DNA from: G963665815 sp942492065
Lineage (GTDB): Bacteria > Cloacimonadota > Cloacimonadia > Cloacimonadales > JAIOQZ01
NCBI GenBank assembly: GCA_942492065.1
Contig: CALODV010000013.1
Location: forward strand, 930,001 to 994,000
DNA length: 64,000 nucleotides
Direction of reading: 5' to 3'
The notes under the pieces: model-generated
Seen by the model: only the letters and a program-made list of their open reading frames with translations
The model's database searches: none
What the model was told of the DNA's origin: nothing
Shown here: in pieces, positions 25,345 through 34,146 of the stretch
Position numbering within the stretch: the stretch's first letter is position 1
Layout: the number at the start of each line of letters is the position of its first letter
Translations under genes and position numbers: made by a program

Positions 25345-25752
25345 ATGAAATATTTAATGTTTTTTGTAATAGCTATATTACTTATAAGCCCTGTTCTTTT
25401 TGCACAGGATATTGATCCGGATGAACCGGTTCAGGAAGGACAGACTATGGAAAAGAAACCATTCAGTCTAGGTGGTTTAATTTTACCTGTTGGAATGGTT
25501 CTGGTATTCTATTTTCTGCTTATTAGACCTCAGAAAAAACAGCAGAAGAAAATGGAAGAAATGCATGATAGCCTTAAAATTAATGATGTAGTTGTTACAA
25601 ATGCCGGTATGATTGGCAAAATAGTTAACATTAAAAAAGACAAAAATACTGTTGTAGTCAGAGTTGATGATACTACTAATACTAAAATAGAGTTTCAGAG
25701 ACAGGCAATTGCAGGAGTAATGAATGAAGAAAAAAACGAAGAGAATTCCTAG
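25345..25752 (+). CDS. yajC: Preprotein translocase subunit YajC
   Basis: YajC is a small SecDF partner in the inner membrane. The single transmembrane helix is followed by the signature YFLLIRPQKKQQKKMEEM, then VVTNAGMIGKI and a beta-barrel-like tail. This protein has an extra hydrophobic N-terminus resembling a signal peptide (MKYLMFFVIAILLISPVLFAQ) before the usual helix, as in many FCB and proteobacterial homologues. Its 3' end overlaps def by 29 nt. Confidence 0.93.
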   Translation: MKYLMFFVIAILLISPVLFAQDIDPDEPVQEGQTMEKKPFSLGGLILPVGMVLVFYFLLIRPQKKQQKKMEEMHDSLKINDVVVTNAGMIGKIVNIKKDKNTVVVRVDDTTNTKIEFQRQAIAGVMNEEKNEENS

Positions 25753-26293
25753 ATTACTCGATATCAGAATGATTGGGGATAAGGTTCTCAATCAGATTGC
25801 TGAACCCATAACTGAATTCAATCAGGATCTCAGAGACTTTGTAGAAGATATGATTCATACAATGTATATCAAAGACGGAGCAGGCCTCGCCGCTCCTCAG
25901 GTTGGTGTATCCAAAAGAATATTTGTTGTAGACCCCATGTATTTCGAAACAAAGAAAAAGAATCCGCTGGTATTCATAAATCCTGAAATCCTGGAAAGCG
26001 AAGGTTTTTATACATACCAGGAAGGCTGTCTCAGTCTCCCGGGTATCTTCGAAGATGTGAAACGTGCAAATAAAGTTGTCATGAAAGCTCAGAACATAGA
26101 CGGTAAAGAATTCGTCATAGAAGCTGAAGAATATTTTGGTGTTGTTTTACAACATGAAAATGATCACCTTGATGGTATTTTATTTACTCAAAGATTAACT
26201 AAATTAAAATTACTTCCATTAAAAAAGAAAATTAGACAAATAGAAAGCACAACAGATTCTGAAGGGAATAATATTCGCGTATATGATCAATAA
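25724..26293 (+). CDS. def: Peptide deformylase
   Basis: The enzyme removes the formyl group from new proteins. All three catalytic motifs are present: GAGLAAPQVG, EGCLSLPG with the metal-binding Cys, and QHENDHLDG with the two metal His and the catalytic Glu. Length 189. It overlaps yajC upstream and fmt downstream by 11 nt, the usual def-fmt pairing. Confidence 0.97.
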   Translation: MKKKTKRIPRLLDIRMIGDKVLNQIAEPITEFNQDLRDFVEDMIHTMYIKDGAGLAAPQVGVSKRIFVVDPMYFETKKKNPLVFINPEILESEGFYTYQEGCLSLPGIFEDVKRANKVVMKAQNIDGKEFVIEAEEYFGVVLQHENDHLDGILFTQRLTKLKLLPLKKKIRQIESTTDSEGNNIRVYDQ

Positions 26294-27224
26294 AATAATT
26301 TTTTGCGGGACTCCGGAGTTTTCTGTTCCACTTTTAAAAACTCTCAATGAAAAATATTCAATAGAGTTAATAATTACACAACCTGATAAAAAAAAGGGCA
26401 GGAAGCAGAAAATCAGCTTTCCCGAGGTAAAAAAAGCCGGAATTGAGCTTGGACTTGATATAATTCAACCTTCAAATATTAATTCTGACGAGGTTTTAGA
26501 AAAAATTAGTGATATTAGTCCAGATGTAATAATTACGGCAGCCTATGGCGGTTATTTGAAGAAAAATGTACTTGATTTCCCAAAATATGGCTGTTGGAAT
26601 CTTCACCCTTCACTTTTGCCTCGGTTCAGAGGTTCTTCTCCTATACGATCTGCAATAATTAATGGTGATAAAATTACCGGTAATACAATTTATCGAATGA
26701 CAAAGAAAATGGATGCCGGTCCGATAATTTATCAATGGAAAACTGAGATTGATGAGAATGAAGATTATCTGATGCTTCATGACAGATTATCTCAGCATGG
26801 GGCAGAGGATATGTTAACTGCTCTGGATATTCTCGATAAGAATGGATTTGATGCGTTGCAGAAACAGAATCATTCAGACGCCAGCTATTGTGAAAAGATT
26901 TATAACAATGCATTGATAGACTGGGATCAACCGGCGGAAGATATTATTAACACTGTCAGGGCTTATGCTCCCAGACCTGGTGCTTTTACTTTACTGCGGG
27001 GGAAGAGGATAAAACTGATAAGAGTCAGGCTTTCCGAAGATAAATCTGAAATAGAGCCGGGTACTGTCCTTGGAGTTTCAAAGGAAAACGGTATTCTTGT
27101 AAAATGTAGAGATGGAGTAGTATCTGTTTTGGAAGTGCAGCGAGAAGGTAAGAAGAGCATGAATGCATTTGATTTTAATCTGGGAGCAAGAATATCAGAA
27201 AATGAGAAATTTACCAAAGAATAA
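26283..27224 (+). CDS. fmt: Methionyl-tRNA formyltransferase
   Basis: Fmt formylates initiator methionyl-tRNA using 10-formyltetrahydrofolate. The N-terminal formyltransferase domain has FCGTPEFSVP, the catalytic Asn-His pair in WNLHPSLLPRFRGSSP and the MDAGPI motif containing the catalytic Asp. The C-terminal OB-like domain has RAYAPRPGAF. Length 313 is typical. It overlaps def and the DUF116 gene. Confidence 0.97.
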   Translation: MINKIIFCGTPEFSVPLLKTLNEKYSIELIITQPDKKKGRKQKISFPEVKKAGIELGLDIIQPSNINSDEVLEKISDISPDVIITAAYGGYLKKNVLDFPKYGCWNLHPSLLPRFRGSSPIRSAIINGDKITGNTIYRMTKKMDAGPIIYQWKTEIDENEDYLMLHDRLSQHGAEDMLTALDILDKNGFDALQKQNHSDASYCEKIYNNALIDWDQPAEDIINTVRAYAPRPGAFTLLRGKRIKLIRVRLSEDKSEIEPGTVLGVSKENGILVKCRDGVVSVLEVQREGKKSMNAFDFNLGARISENEKFTKE

Positions 27225-27957
27225 TAAGCATCTTTTTCTTTTATTATTCGCATTGTCATTAATATTGATGATGTTTGTGACAACTGTTTTATGGTATTTT
27301 GTATCTCCAAGACTGCATGAGATTTCTTCAATATTTGCTGCTTTTATTCTGACTTCTTTACGCGTTTTTTACATCATTGTTTTACTTGGAATTCTTCTGA
27401 TTTTCATTACTTCTTATTCCAGCTATAACCTGTTAATTTCATCTTTTGCGGTCAGGCTGACAATACAATTTTTGTTTCCTGTTACAATGATCATAGGGAG
27501 ATTGGCAGGAATTTCCAAAGAGAAAATAAGGAATTCATTTGTACATGTTAACAACTCATTTATTAAGAAATTGAAGGTTAAACCTGAAAAGATACTTATC
27601 TTATTACCGCATTGTATTCAGAATTATGATTGTCCTTACAGACTTACCTATAACTTCGAGAATTGTGTCAAGTGTGGTAAATGCAATATAGGGGAGATCA
27701 TTAAGCTGAAAGAAAAGTACAATGTGAATCTTGCCATAGCAACCGGCGGAACCCTTGCCAGAAGGATTATCATGAATGTTAAGCCCAGATTTATAATAGC
27801 TGTTGCCTGTGAAAGAGATCTGGTAGACGGTATAAAAGATGTCTTCCCGATACCTGTATATGGGCTATTGAATGAGCGTCCTGAGGGACCATGTATAAAT
27901 ACTATCGTTTCAGTAGAAGGTATTGAGAAAGTAATAAACAGTGTAATTAGGAAGTAA
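27202..27957 (+). CDS. DUF116 family membrane protein
   Basis: A 251-residue protein of unknown function. Two or three hydrophobic helices occupy the first 100 residues, followed by a cytoplasmic domain with a cysteine cluster (LPHCIQNYDCPYR, NCVKCGKCNIGE) and then a Rossmann-like part (LAIATGGTLARR, FIIAVACERDL, PVYGLLNERPEGPC). Four to six of the Cys could bind a metal or Fe-S cluster. The 27163 ATG is also possible, but 27202 gives the cleaner membrane N-terminus. The def-fmt-DUF116 order is recurrent in bacteria, suggesting a link to translation start or membrane protein maturation. Confidence 0.78.
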   Translation: MRNLPKNNKHLFLLLFALSLILMMFVTTVLWYFVSPRLHEISSIFAAFILTSLRVFYIIVLLGILLIFITSYSSYNLLISSFAVRLTIQFLFPVTMIIGRLAGISKEKIRNSFVHVNNSFIKKLKVKPEKILILLPHCIQNYDCPYRLTYNFENCVKCGKCNIGEIIKLKEKYNVNLAIATGGTLARRIIMNVKPRFIIAVACERDLVDGIKDVFPIPVYGLLNERPEGPCINTIVSVEGIEKVINSVIRK

Positions 27958-27958
27958 T

Positions 27959-29365
27959 ATGTGGAAAGATGCCAGAGATGTAAATATATCTTTAGATGAG
28001 CTTAAAACAAATATCAGATCAGTTGTTGAAGCTCTTAGAGATAAAGACGTCAGTCTGGAAGGAATTGACATTCCTGATAAGTTTGATGAGCTGAAAAAAC
28101 TTGTTTCTGAAATAAGCAAAATTCAATTAAAAAGCGATAATACAAGCCAATATGCAAATTATGTATCAGATGTTTTTCTTAAGATATCTGATGATGTTTT
28201 ACGTGAAACATCTAGAAAATTCAAGCGAATTGAGAAGACAGACAAGCTTATTGCTGATTATAAAACTAAGCTTTTAGCCGGAGCTAAAGAGACAAACAAT
28301 ATCCTTAAGGAGTTGAATGAAGTTTACGGTGATTACAATTACTTCAATAATCTTACAACAAATTTAAAGAGTATACTGAAAAGTATAGCTGAATATGAAG
28401 ATGTATTTAAAGGATTCCATAAGACAGTAGTTTTTATGAATGGTGATAGAGTGAATGATGATATTTCAGAGCTTAACACAAATATTAAAATGCTAAAGGA
28501 CAAAGTAAACAAAGCTCTAAGTTTCAGAAAGCAGCTTAAACTTGTTCTGATGAATCTGAAAATTACTGATTCTGATGAGAAGAAAAGAGAAGTTCTTATT
28601 GAAAATCTGGAAGGAATTATTGCTAACATGAACTATGAGAATGACAGTATCCATGATTTTATTTCTAGTTTTAAAGATATAATTCCGGAGGATAGTTTAA
28701 AGACAAAGCAGGATAATCTACATCAGATTATCAAGCAATTTGAGATGTTCAGTAAAGAACTTCGTTCTATTGATACGATTGTTTATGATTTTTGGGAAAG
28801 AATAGAGAATTTATCCAATATATCTTTTGATAAAAGAATAAGTCTTGGAGACTTGTCTGTTGAGTATGAAGACACAATAAGCGAATTAAAAGATGAAAGT
28901 AGTGAATTCTTTAATATTAAGGATAAGAAAGTAAAGATGATTCTGGAAAAACTTAATGTTCTTATAGATGATGCTAAACTGAACTTTGGGAGCAAATCAC
29001 CGGTTAATCCGGTATATATGATTGGTGATAACTATTACAATGGATTGATCAAAGATTTATTTACCAGAATAGAAGATCTTGAAGATTTGATCATTCAGGA
29101 TAAGTATTCTCTGGTGAGAAGTAACTTAAAAGCTGTTACAGATACTTTTAATTCGCTTATACAGTATGAAAACAAGAAGTTCAATTCTGTGCAGTCTACT
29201 GAAAGTGAGATGCTCATCAATAGAAATAGAGAATTCATTGATGAGCTTGATGGATTATATAATGAAGAGGATTATAAAAACATTGATTTACTCCATCTTG
29301 TTATGGAGTTTAAAAGAAAATTTAAAAGACATCTGATAAATGAAGATATTGAAATGTGGGATTAG
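27959..29365 (+). CDS. Unknown cytoplasmic coiled-coil protein
   Basis: I do not recognise this 468-residue protein. It is rich in Lys, Asp, Glu, Leu and Ile with heptad-like spacing along nearly its whole length (for example ISLDELKTNIRSVVEALRDK and LNTNIKMLKDKVNKALSF) and has no signal peptide, no Cys and no transmembrane helix. It resembles phage-tail or SMC-like coiled-coil scaffolds only in composition. It begins one nt after the DUF116 stop and ends 19 nt before the aminopeptidase start, so it is firmly in the operon. Confidence 0.7.
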   Translation: MWKDARDVNISLDELKTNIRSVVEALRDKDVSLEGIDIPDKFDELKKLVSEISKIQLKSDNTSQYANYVSDVFLKISDDVLRETSRKFKRIEKTDKLIADYKTKLLAGAKETNNILKELNEVYGDYNYFNNLTTNLKSILKSIAEYEDVFKGFHKTVVFMNGDRVNDDISELNTNIKMLKDKVNKALSFRKQLKLVLMNLKITDSDEKKREVLIENLEGIIANMNYENDSIHDFISSFKDIIPEDSLKTKQDNLHQIIKQFEMFSKELRSIDTIVYDFWERIENLSNISFDKRISLGDLSVEYEDTISELKDESSEFFNIKDKKVKMILEKLNVLIDDAKLNFGSKSPVNPVYMIGDNYYNGLIKDLFTRIEDLEDLIIQDKYSLVRSNLKAVTDTFNSLIQYENKKFNSVQSTESEMLINRNREFIDELDGLYNEEDYKNIDLLHLVMEFKRKFKRHLINEDIEMWD

Positions 29366-29384
29366 ATATCTTAGAGGAGGAATT

Positions 29385-32273
29385 GTGAAGAAATTACTAT
29401 TTGTTTTGTTTGTTATCATGATATCGGCAACAGTATATGCTAAGAATTATGATTACTCTACTGATACAAGCCTTTTAAGAAATAATGAAAGAGCTGACTC
29501 TCTGCATGGTTTTGATGCATTACACTATGATCTGGAAATCGATATCAGTATGAATGACTCTATATACGGAGTAATGACAATGGATGCAGTTTCTGATGAC
29601 AATTTAGGACTGATTGAACTTGAACTTGAACAATTAAACGTAATTGAGGTGAAAGTTGATGAAGTAGTAACTAATTTCAATTATGACAGTCATATAATCA
29701 GTATACCTGTTACAATTTATAATGACACACACTTCAGAGTACAGGTTACATATAACGGAACACCTGTAATGAGTAATGACGGTTATAATCTGGGACTTAC
29801 TATCTCTAACAGTTATGCATATACCATGTCTGATCCGAGTGGTGTAAGGTGGTGGATGCCTGCTTATGATCATCCCTGGGATAAAGCTACAATAGACTAT
29901 CACGTTAAGATTAGAGATGACTGGCTTGTTGCCTGCAATGGTGTAAGAACAACTATTCAGGATGTGCCTGCTGAGAATAAACGCATTCATAATTGGGTAA
30001 GCATTGATACTCTGGCATTACATGTTGCATGTATAACAGCAGCGGATTTCAACGAACTTAACACTCTACATAACGGATTACCCATTCAGAATTTTGTGAC
30101 AGATAACATTCTGACTGAAGCTGCGCATGATTTTGCTGATATGCCGTTTATGATCGATACATATAGCAGTTACTTCGGTGATTATCCTTTTGAAAAATAT
30201 GGTAATACTGTTGTTCCTATTCAGACATTCGGCGCTATGGAACACCAGACAATGACTACTCTGGGAAGTGGTATTATTGATGGTCAGAGTGGGGGAGAGC
30301 ACACAATTGCACATGAATTATCTCATCAGTGGTTTGGTAACTGCCTGACACCACTGACCTGGAAGGATGTGTGGCTTTCTGAGGGTTTTGCGGTACTTTC
30401 TGAAGCTATTTATGATGAAGCGCGATATGGTCATGAAAGTATGGTAAATTATATTGAAAACAATATTCACAACGTCTATAAACAATGGGCAAATTCAAAT
30501 GGTCCGAGAGTTATATATGACCCTGTATACAGCGAATTCTTTGCACCACCGAGTTACGAAAAAGCAGCATCTGTTTTATTGGCACTAAGAGCCTGGGTGG
30601 GAGAACAGACGTTCAAGCATATACTTCAGACCTGGTTTTCGGAGTACAAAAATAAAAACGTTGTGACCCAGGAGTTTATTGATTTGATAAAACGTGAAAC
30701 TGACTTAGCTGATAATGATGTAGATGAGTTTTTCAATCAGTGGATTTTCAGTGACGGACTTCCGGGATATGAGTATATTATATTGAGAAACAATGATACT
30801 CATCAAGTTATGCCTGTTGTCTTGAGTAATTCAACTACTCAGACTCAATTTAAATTGAAAATTCCATTAATAGTAGAATATCTGAATTATGATAGTGATA
30901 CATTAATTGTTGATGCAGGTGAATCAATACCTGATAATTGTCAGGCATATGATTTAATACATTTTGGTGTAGTAGGATTTGAGATGGATCCGGACAATCT
31001 GATTATTGCTACTGAGAAGAGAGAGCATAATGTAAATCTTGAATTTGCATATGCATCCAATAACTCAGTCCTTCTTGATTGGGATGATGAACTTGAAATG
31101 TTCGAGATAGATGGTTACAATGTATATAGAAAAGAATCAACAGAGTTACCTAATGAATTACTGAATGGTACACCGGTAACTGAAAGCTTCTATATTGATA
31201 CAACTGCCGTTGCCGGAATAGAATACATATATACCATATCTGTTTCAAAAGATGGCTTTTCCGGAGCTTATTCAAATCAGATGACTGCAGTACCATCTGA
31301 TTTCACAATGGATCAGGGGATACTTGTTATAGATGAAACTATTGATGTATTTGGTATGCCTGGTTATCCAACTGACAATGGATGTGATTACTTTTACGAT
31401 AGAATCATTGATTATGGAATAACTGAGCTGGATTATAATGCCGGAGATTCATTAAATCTTGATATTCTGGGACAATACTCAGTTGTGATAGTTCATGATG
31501 ATGATAATGCAATTAAGAGAATAGAGGAATTTCAATCACTTCTTGCAGGTTATGTTGTTGGTGGTGGAAACCTTATAATATCAGGTTGGGGTACAGCTGA
31601 CTACATTGACAGGGGTATATATAGTCTTTTGGGACTATCTGGTAATCTGGATATAAATGATGATAGCGATTTTTCTTATGCAGCATCAGGTGAATACAGT
31701 TTAACTTTGGATTACACTAAAATGAGTCCAAGCTGGAATCAACTTTTAAACGGAATCATAGTATTCCCGGATGAAACAGAGAATGATGGTTTTATAAGAC
31801 TGAGGTACCATGGAGATGATCCAGACTACAATAATCAATACGTTGTAGCGCATAAAGAGTTTGATGCCGGTAATCATATTATAATGTTTGGTTTCCCATT
31901 GTATTATACTCTTCCTGATGGAACAAACCAATATATGGATTATATACTGAACAATCTGGGAATAGAAGTATCAAACAAAGGTACTGATCTACCCGATATA
32001 AAAGATTTGGAATTTGCTGTATCCGAAAATCCTGTATCCGGTGATTATGTAAGCTTCAGTATGAAGAACCTACCTTCAGAAACATCGGAAATCTCAATAT
32101 ACAATATTAAAGGTCAACGAGTATACAATAAGACTATTGATCACAAGCAAACCAAATCTATTACCTGGAATATGAAAGATGATAAGAGTAAGAAGGTTGC
32201 AAGCGGCGTATATTTTGCGAGATTCCGTTCCGGAAATATAGATAAAACTACAAAGTTTATTATCATGAAATAG
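29385..32273 (+). CDS. Secreted M1-family zinc aminopeptidase with sorting tail
   Basis: A 962-residue exported metallopeptidase. The signal peptide is KKLLFVLFVIMISATVYA. The M1 beta-saddle leads to the catalytic domain with GAMEHQT, the zinc motif HELSHQWFGN and the second Glu in WLSEGFA. After residue 560 come a fibronectin-like module (LLDWDDELEMFEIDGYNVYR) and a glutamine-amidotransferase-like or Rossmann-like segment (VVIVHDDDNAIKRIEEF). The last 80 residues are the sorting tail (ISIYNIKGQRVYN, ASGVYFARF). The start is a GTG at 29385, since AGAGGAGG precedes it and it begins the signal peptide. It likely digests peptides at the cell surface. Confidence 0.9.
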   Translation: MKKLLFVLFVIMISATVYAKNYDYSTDTSLLRNNERADSLHGFDALHYDLEIDISMNDSIYGVMTMDAVSDDNLGLIELELEQLNVIEVKVDEVVTNFNYDSHIISIPVTIYNDTHFRVQVTYNGTPVMSNDGYNLGLTISNSYAYTMSDPSGVRWWMPAYDHPWDKATIDYHVKIRDDWLVACNGVRTTIQDVPAENKRIHNWVSIDTLALHVACITAADFNELNTLHNGLPIQNFVTDNILTEAAHDFADMPFMIDTYSSYFGDYPFEKYGNTVVPIQTFGAMEHQTMTTLGSGIIDGQSGGEHTIAHELSHQWFGNCLTPLTWKDVWLSEGFAVLSEAIYDEARYGHESMVNYIENNIHNVYKQWANSNGPRVIYDPVYSEFFAPPSYEKAASVLLALRAWVGEQTFKHILQTWFSEYKNKNVVTQEFIDLIKRETDLADNDVDEFFNQWIFSDGLPGYEYIILRNNDTHQVMPVVLSNSTTQTQFKLKIPLIVEYLNYDSDTLIVDAGESIPDNCQAYDLIHFGVVGFEMDPDNLIIATEKREHNVNLEFAYASNNSVLLDWDDELEMFEIDGYNVYRKESTELPNELLNGTPVTESFYIDTTAVAGIEYIYTISVSKDGFSGAYSNQMTAVPSDFTMDQGILVIDETIDVFGMPGYPTDNGCDYFYDRIIDYGITELDYNAGDSLNLDILGQYSVVIVHDDDNAIKRIEEFQSLLAGYVVGGGNLIISGWGTADYIDRGIYSLLGLSGNLDINDDSDFSYAASGEYSLTLDYTKMSPSWNQLLNGIIVFPDETENDGFIRLRYHGDDPDYNNQYVVAHKEFDAGNHIIMFGFPLYYTLPDGTNQYMDYILNNLGIEVSNKGTDLPDIKDLEFAVSENPVSGDYVSFSMKNLPSETSEISIYNIKGQRVYNKTIDHKQTKSITWNMKDDKSKKVASGVYFARFRSGNIDKTTKFIIMK

Positions 32274-32315
32274 TAAAAGATATTCTGATAGTATTACTGC
32301 ATTGAAATCATAAAT

Positions 32316-32345
32316 AAAAGCCTGTTGAACATTCAGCAGGCTTTT
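32316..32345 (+). terminator. Terminator closing the long operon
   Basis: AAAAGCCTGTTGAA pairs with TTCAGCAGGCTTTT around two bases, with one G-T wobble. Terminal T residues follow, and on the other strand A residues become a T-run as well, so it may serve the minus-strand gene at 32381 too. It lies 43 nt past the aminopeptidase stop. Confidence 0.85.
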
Positions 32346-32380
32346 ATGTTTCACGTGAAACTATAGTTGTTATAATTGTT

Positions 32381-32821
32381 TTACTTAAGACTATCAATAA
32401 AGTTTCTTATTTGCTTCAATTTGGAATTAACGTCAACTTTTTTAGAAGCAGACGAAACATTGTTTATTGATTTATCCTTATAAACCCATTCAGGATCACC
32501 GGCAGTTGCATAAACAAGAATCTTCTTATGATTGCTTTCCGGGATTCGTTCGATGAATTTTCTTACATGTTTTGTAATGTTCCAGGCTCTGCATGTAGCA
32601 AACAAGATGTAGGCATCGTAGTTTGAAATATCTACTTTTCTAAGTTTTTTTAAATCAACTTCCTGAAATTGAATGTCCTTCTCCTTCAATATCTCAATCA
32701 AATTTTTTCTGATACTATCCTTAAACTTACTATGTTCCCCTGATATGAGAACAGTTATTGATGATAAAGCAGAAAAAGAGAAAAATATCAAAAATAAAAC
32801 AAAATATATCGTTTTTCTCAT
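32381..32821 (-). CDS. Secreted flavodoxin-like protein
   Basis: A 146-residue exported protein. A signal peptide (MRKTIYFVLFLIFFSFSALS) is followed by a small alpha/beta domain. ITVLISGEHSK matches the first strand and phosphate loop position of flavodoxins but lacks the usual TxTGNT, and YDAYILFATCRAWNITKHV and KILVYATAGDPEW fit the later strands. FMN binding is therefore doubtful. An export signal on a flavodoxin-like fold is uncommon. It is monocistronic and convergent with the aminopeptidase operon. Confidence 0.6.
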   Translation of the reverse strand: MRKTIYFVLFLIFFSFSALSSITVLISGEHSKFKDSIRKNLIEILKEKDIQFQEVDLKKLRKVDISNYDAYILFATCRAWNITKHVRKFIERIPESNHKKILVYATAGDPEWVYKDKSINNVSSASKKVDVNSKLKQIRNFIDSLK

Positions 32822-32916
32822 TTTTTACCTCCGATGAACGACTTATATTATTTATGACAAAAATTGACAATATTTTTTTATCTCAAGAAATTGCCCCAAC
32901 ATAAAAAGGAGTTAAC

Positions 32917-33282
32917 ATGTTGAGAGATTTTATGATAGCTAAGATACACAGGGCAAGGGTAACTCAGAGAGATCCTGATTACGTCGGAAGCATTACTATA
33001 GACGAAGAATTGATGCTTCAAACAGGTATACTTGAGAACCAGAGAGTATACATTTATAACATTTCCAATGGTCACAGATTCTCTACTTACGTGATTAAAG
33101 GTAAAAGAGGTAGCGGTATCATTGGAATAAACGGAGCTGCTGCAAGATTAGCAAGTATTCATGATAAAGTAATCATTGTGGCTTATGCTATGCTTGATGA
33201 TGTTGAAGTTAAAAATCTTGTCCCACAGGTTGTAGTTGTTGAAGATGAAGAAAATAAGGATATTAAAAAAATATCTGGCTGA
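32917..33282 (+). CDS. panD: Aspartate 1-decarboxylase (pyruvoyl enzyme)
   Basis: PanD makes beta-alanine for pantothenate. Self-cleavage between Gly24 and Ser25 (YVGSITID) creates the pyruvoyl group. The IYNISNGHRFSTYVI and GINGAAARL motifs are canonical. Length 121. An AAAAGGAG site precedes the ATG. It heads the panD-panC pair and is separated from panC by 14 nt. Confidence 0.97.
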   Translation: MLRDFMIAKIHRARVTQRDPDYVGSITIDEELMLQTGILENQRVYIYNISNGHRFSTYVIKGKRGSGIIGINGAAARLASIHDKVIIVAYAMLDDVEVKNLVPQVVVVEDEENKDIKKISG

Positions 33283-33296
33283 TATCGAGGTAAATT

Positions 33297-34145
33297 ATGG
33301 CTTTGAAGATTCTCAGAACTGTTGATGAAGTAAGAAAAGTGGTTTCATCTCTGCATTCTGAAAACAAACAAATAGGCTTTGTTCCTACTATGGGGTTTCT
33401 TCATGAGGGACATTTAAGCCTTGTAAAAGAATCAAAAAAAAATAATGACATAACAATTGTAAGTATATTTGTAAATCCAACCCAGTTTGGAGAAAACGAA
33501 GATCTTGATTCATACCCGAGAGATTTTGAACGCGATATCAATCTTCTCAACCAACTGAATACAGATTATGTCTTTTCACCGGTTGTTTCCGAAATGTATT
33601 CATCAGACGATTTGACAAGTGTTTATGTAGAAAAACTGTCTTCATTGTTATGTGGGATATCCAGACCTGTCCATTTTAAAGGAGTAACAACTGTAGTAGC
33701 TAAACTGATAAACATTACCGAAGCTGATAATATGTATATGGGAGAGAAAGATTTTCAACAATTGCTAATTATTAATAAGATGGTTAAAGATATGTTCTGG
33801 CGAGTAAATGTTGTTGGATGTCCTATAGTTAGAGAAGAGGACGGTTTGGCAATGAGTTCCAGAAACAAGTATCTGAGTCATAATGAAAGAGAAAAGGCAG
33901 TAGCCTTGTATAAAAGCTTAAAACTTGCTCAAAAGCTTTATTCTGAGGGGATAAAGGAATCAAAGCAAATTTCAGAAGCAATGGAAAAACTAATCTCAGA
34001 TTATAATGGTGATGTAGAATATATAAAAATTATAGACAAAAACAGTCTTCAGGATGTAAAAACAGCTACAGGTAACGAAAGAGTTGTTATTGCCGTAAGA
34101 TACGGTAATACAAGACTTATTGATAATATGAATTTAGGATCATAA
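33297..34145 (+). CDS. panC: Pantothenate synthetase
   Basis: PanC joins pantoate and beta-alanine with ATP. The N-terminal VPTMGFLHEGHLSLV contains the HIGH-type motif. YMGEKDFQQ and PIVREEDGLAMSSRNKYL (the KMSKS-like loop) complete the active site. Length 282 is normal. The panD product feeds it directly. It is one nt upstream of the FAD oxidoreductase. Confidence 0.97.
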   Translation: MALKILRTVDEVRKVVSSLHSENKQIGFVPTMGFLHEGHLSLVKESKKNNDITIVSIFVNPTQFGENEDLDSYPRDFERDINLLNQLNTDYVFSPVVSEMYSSDDLTSVYVEKLSSLLCGISRPVHFKGVTTVVAKLINITEADNMYMGEKDFQQLLIINKMVKDMFWRVNVVGCPIVREEDGLAMSSRNKYLSHNEREKAVALYKSLKLAQKLYSEGIKESKQISEAMEKLISDYNGDVEYIKIIDKNSLQDVKTATGNERVVIAVRYGNTRLIDNMNLGS

Positions 34146-34146
34146 G

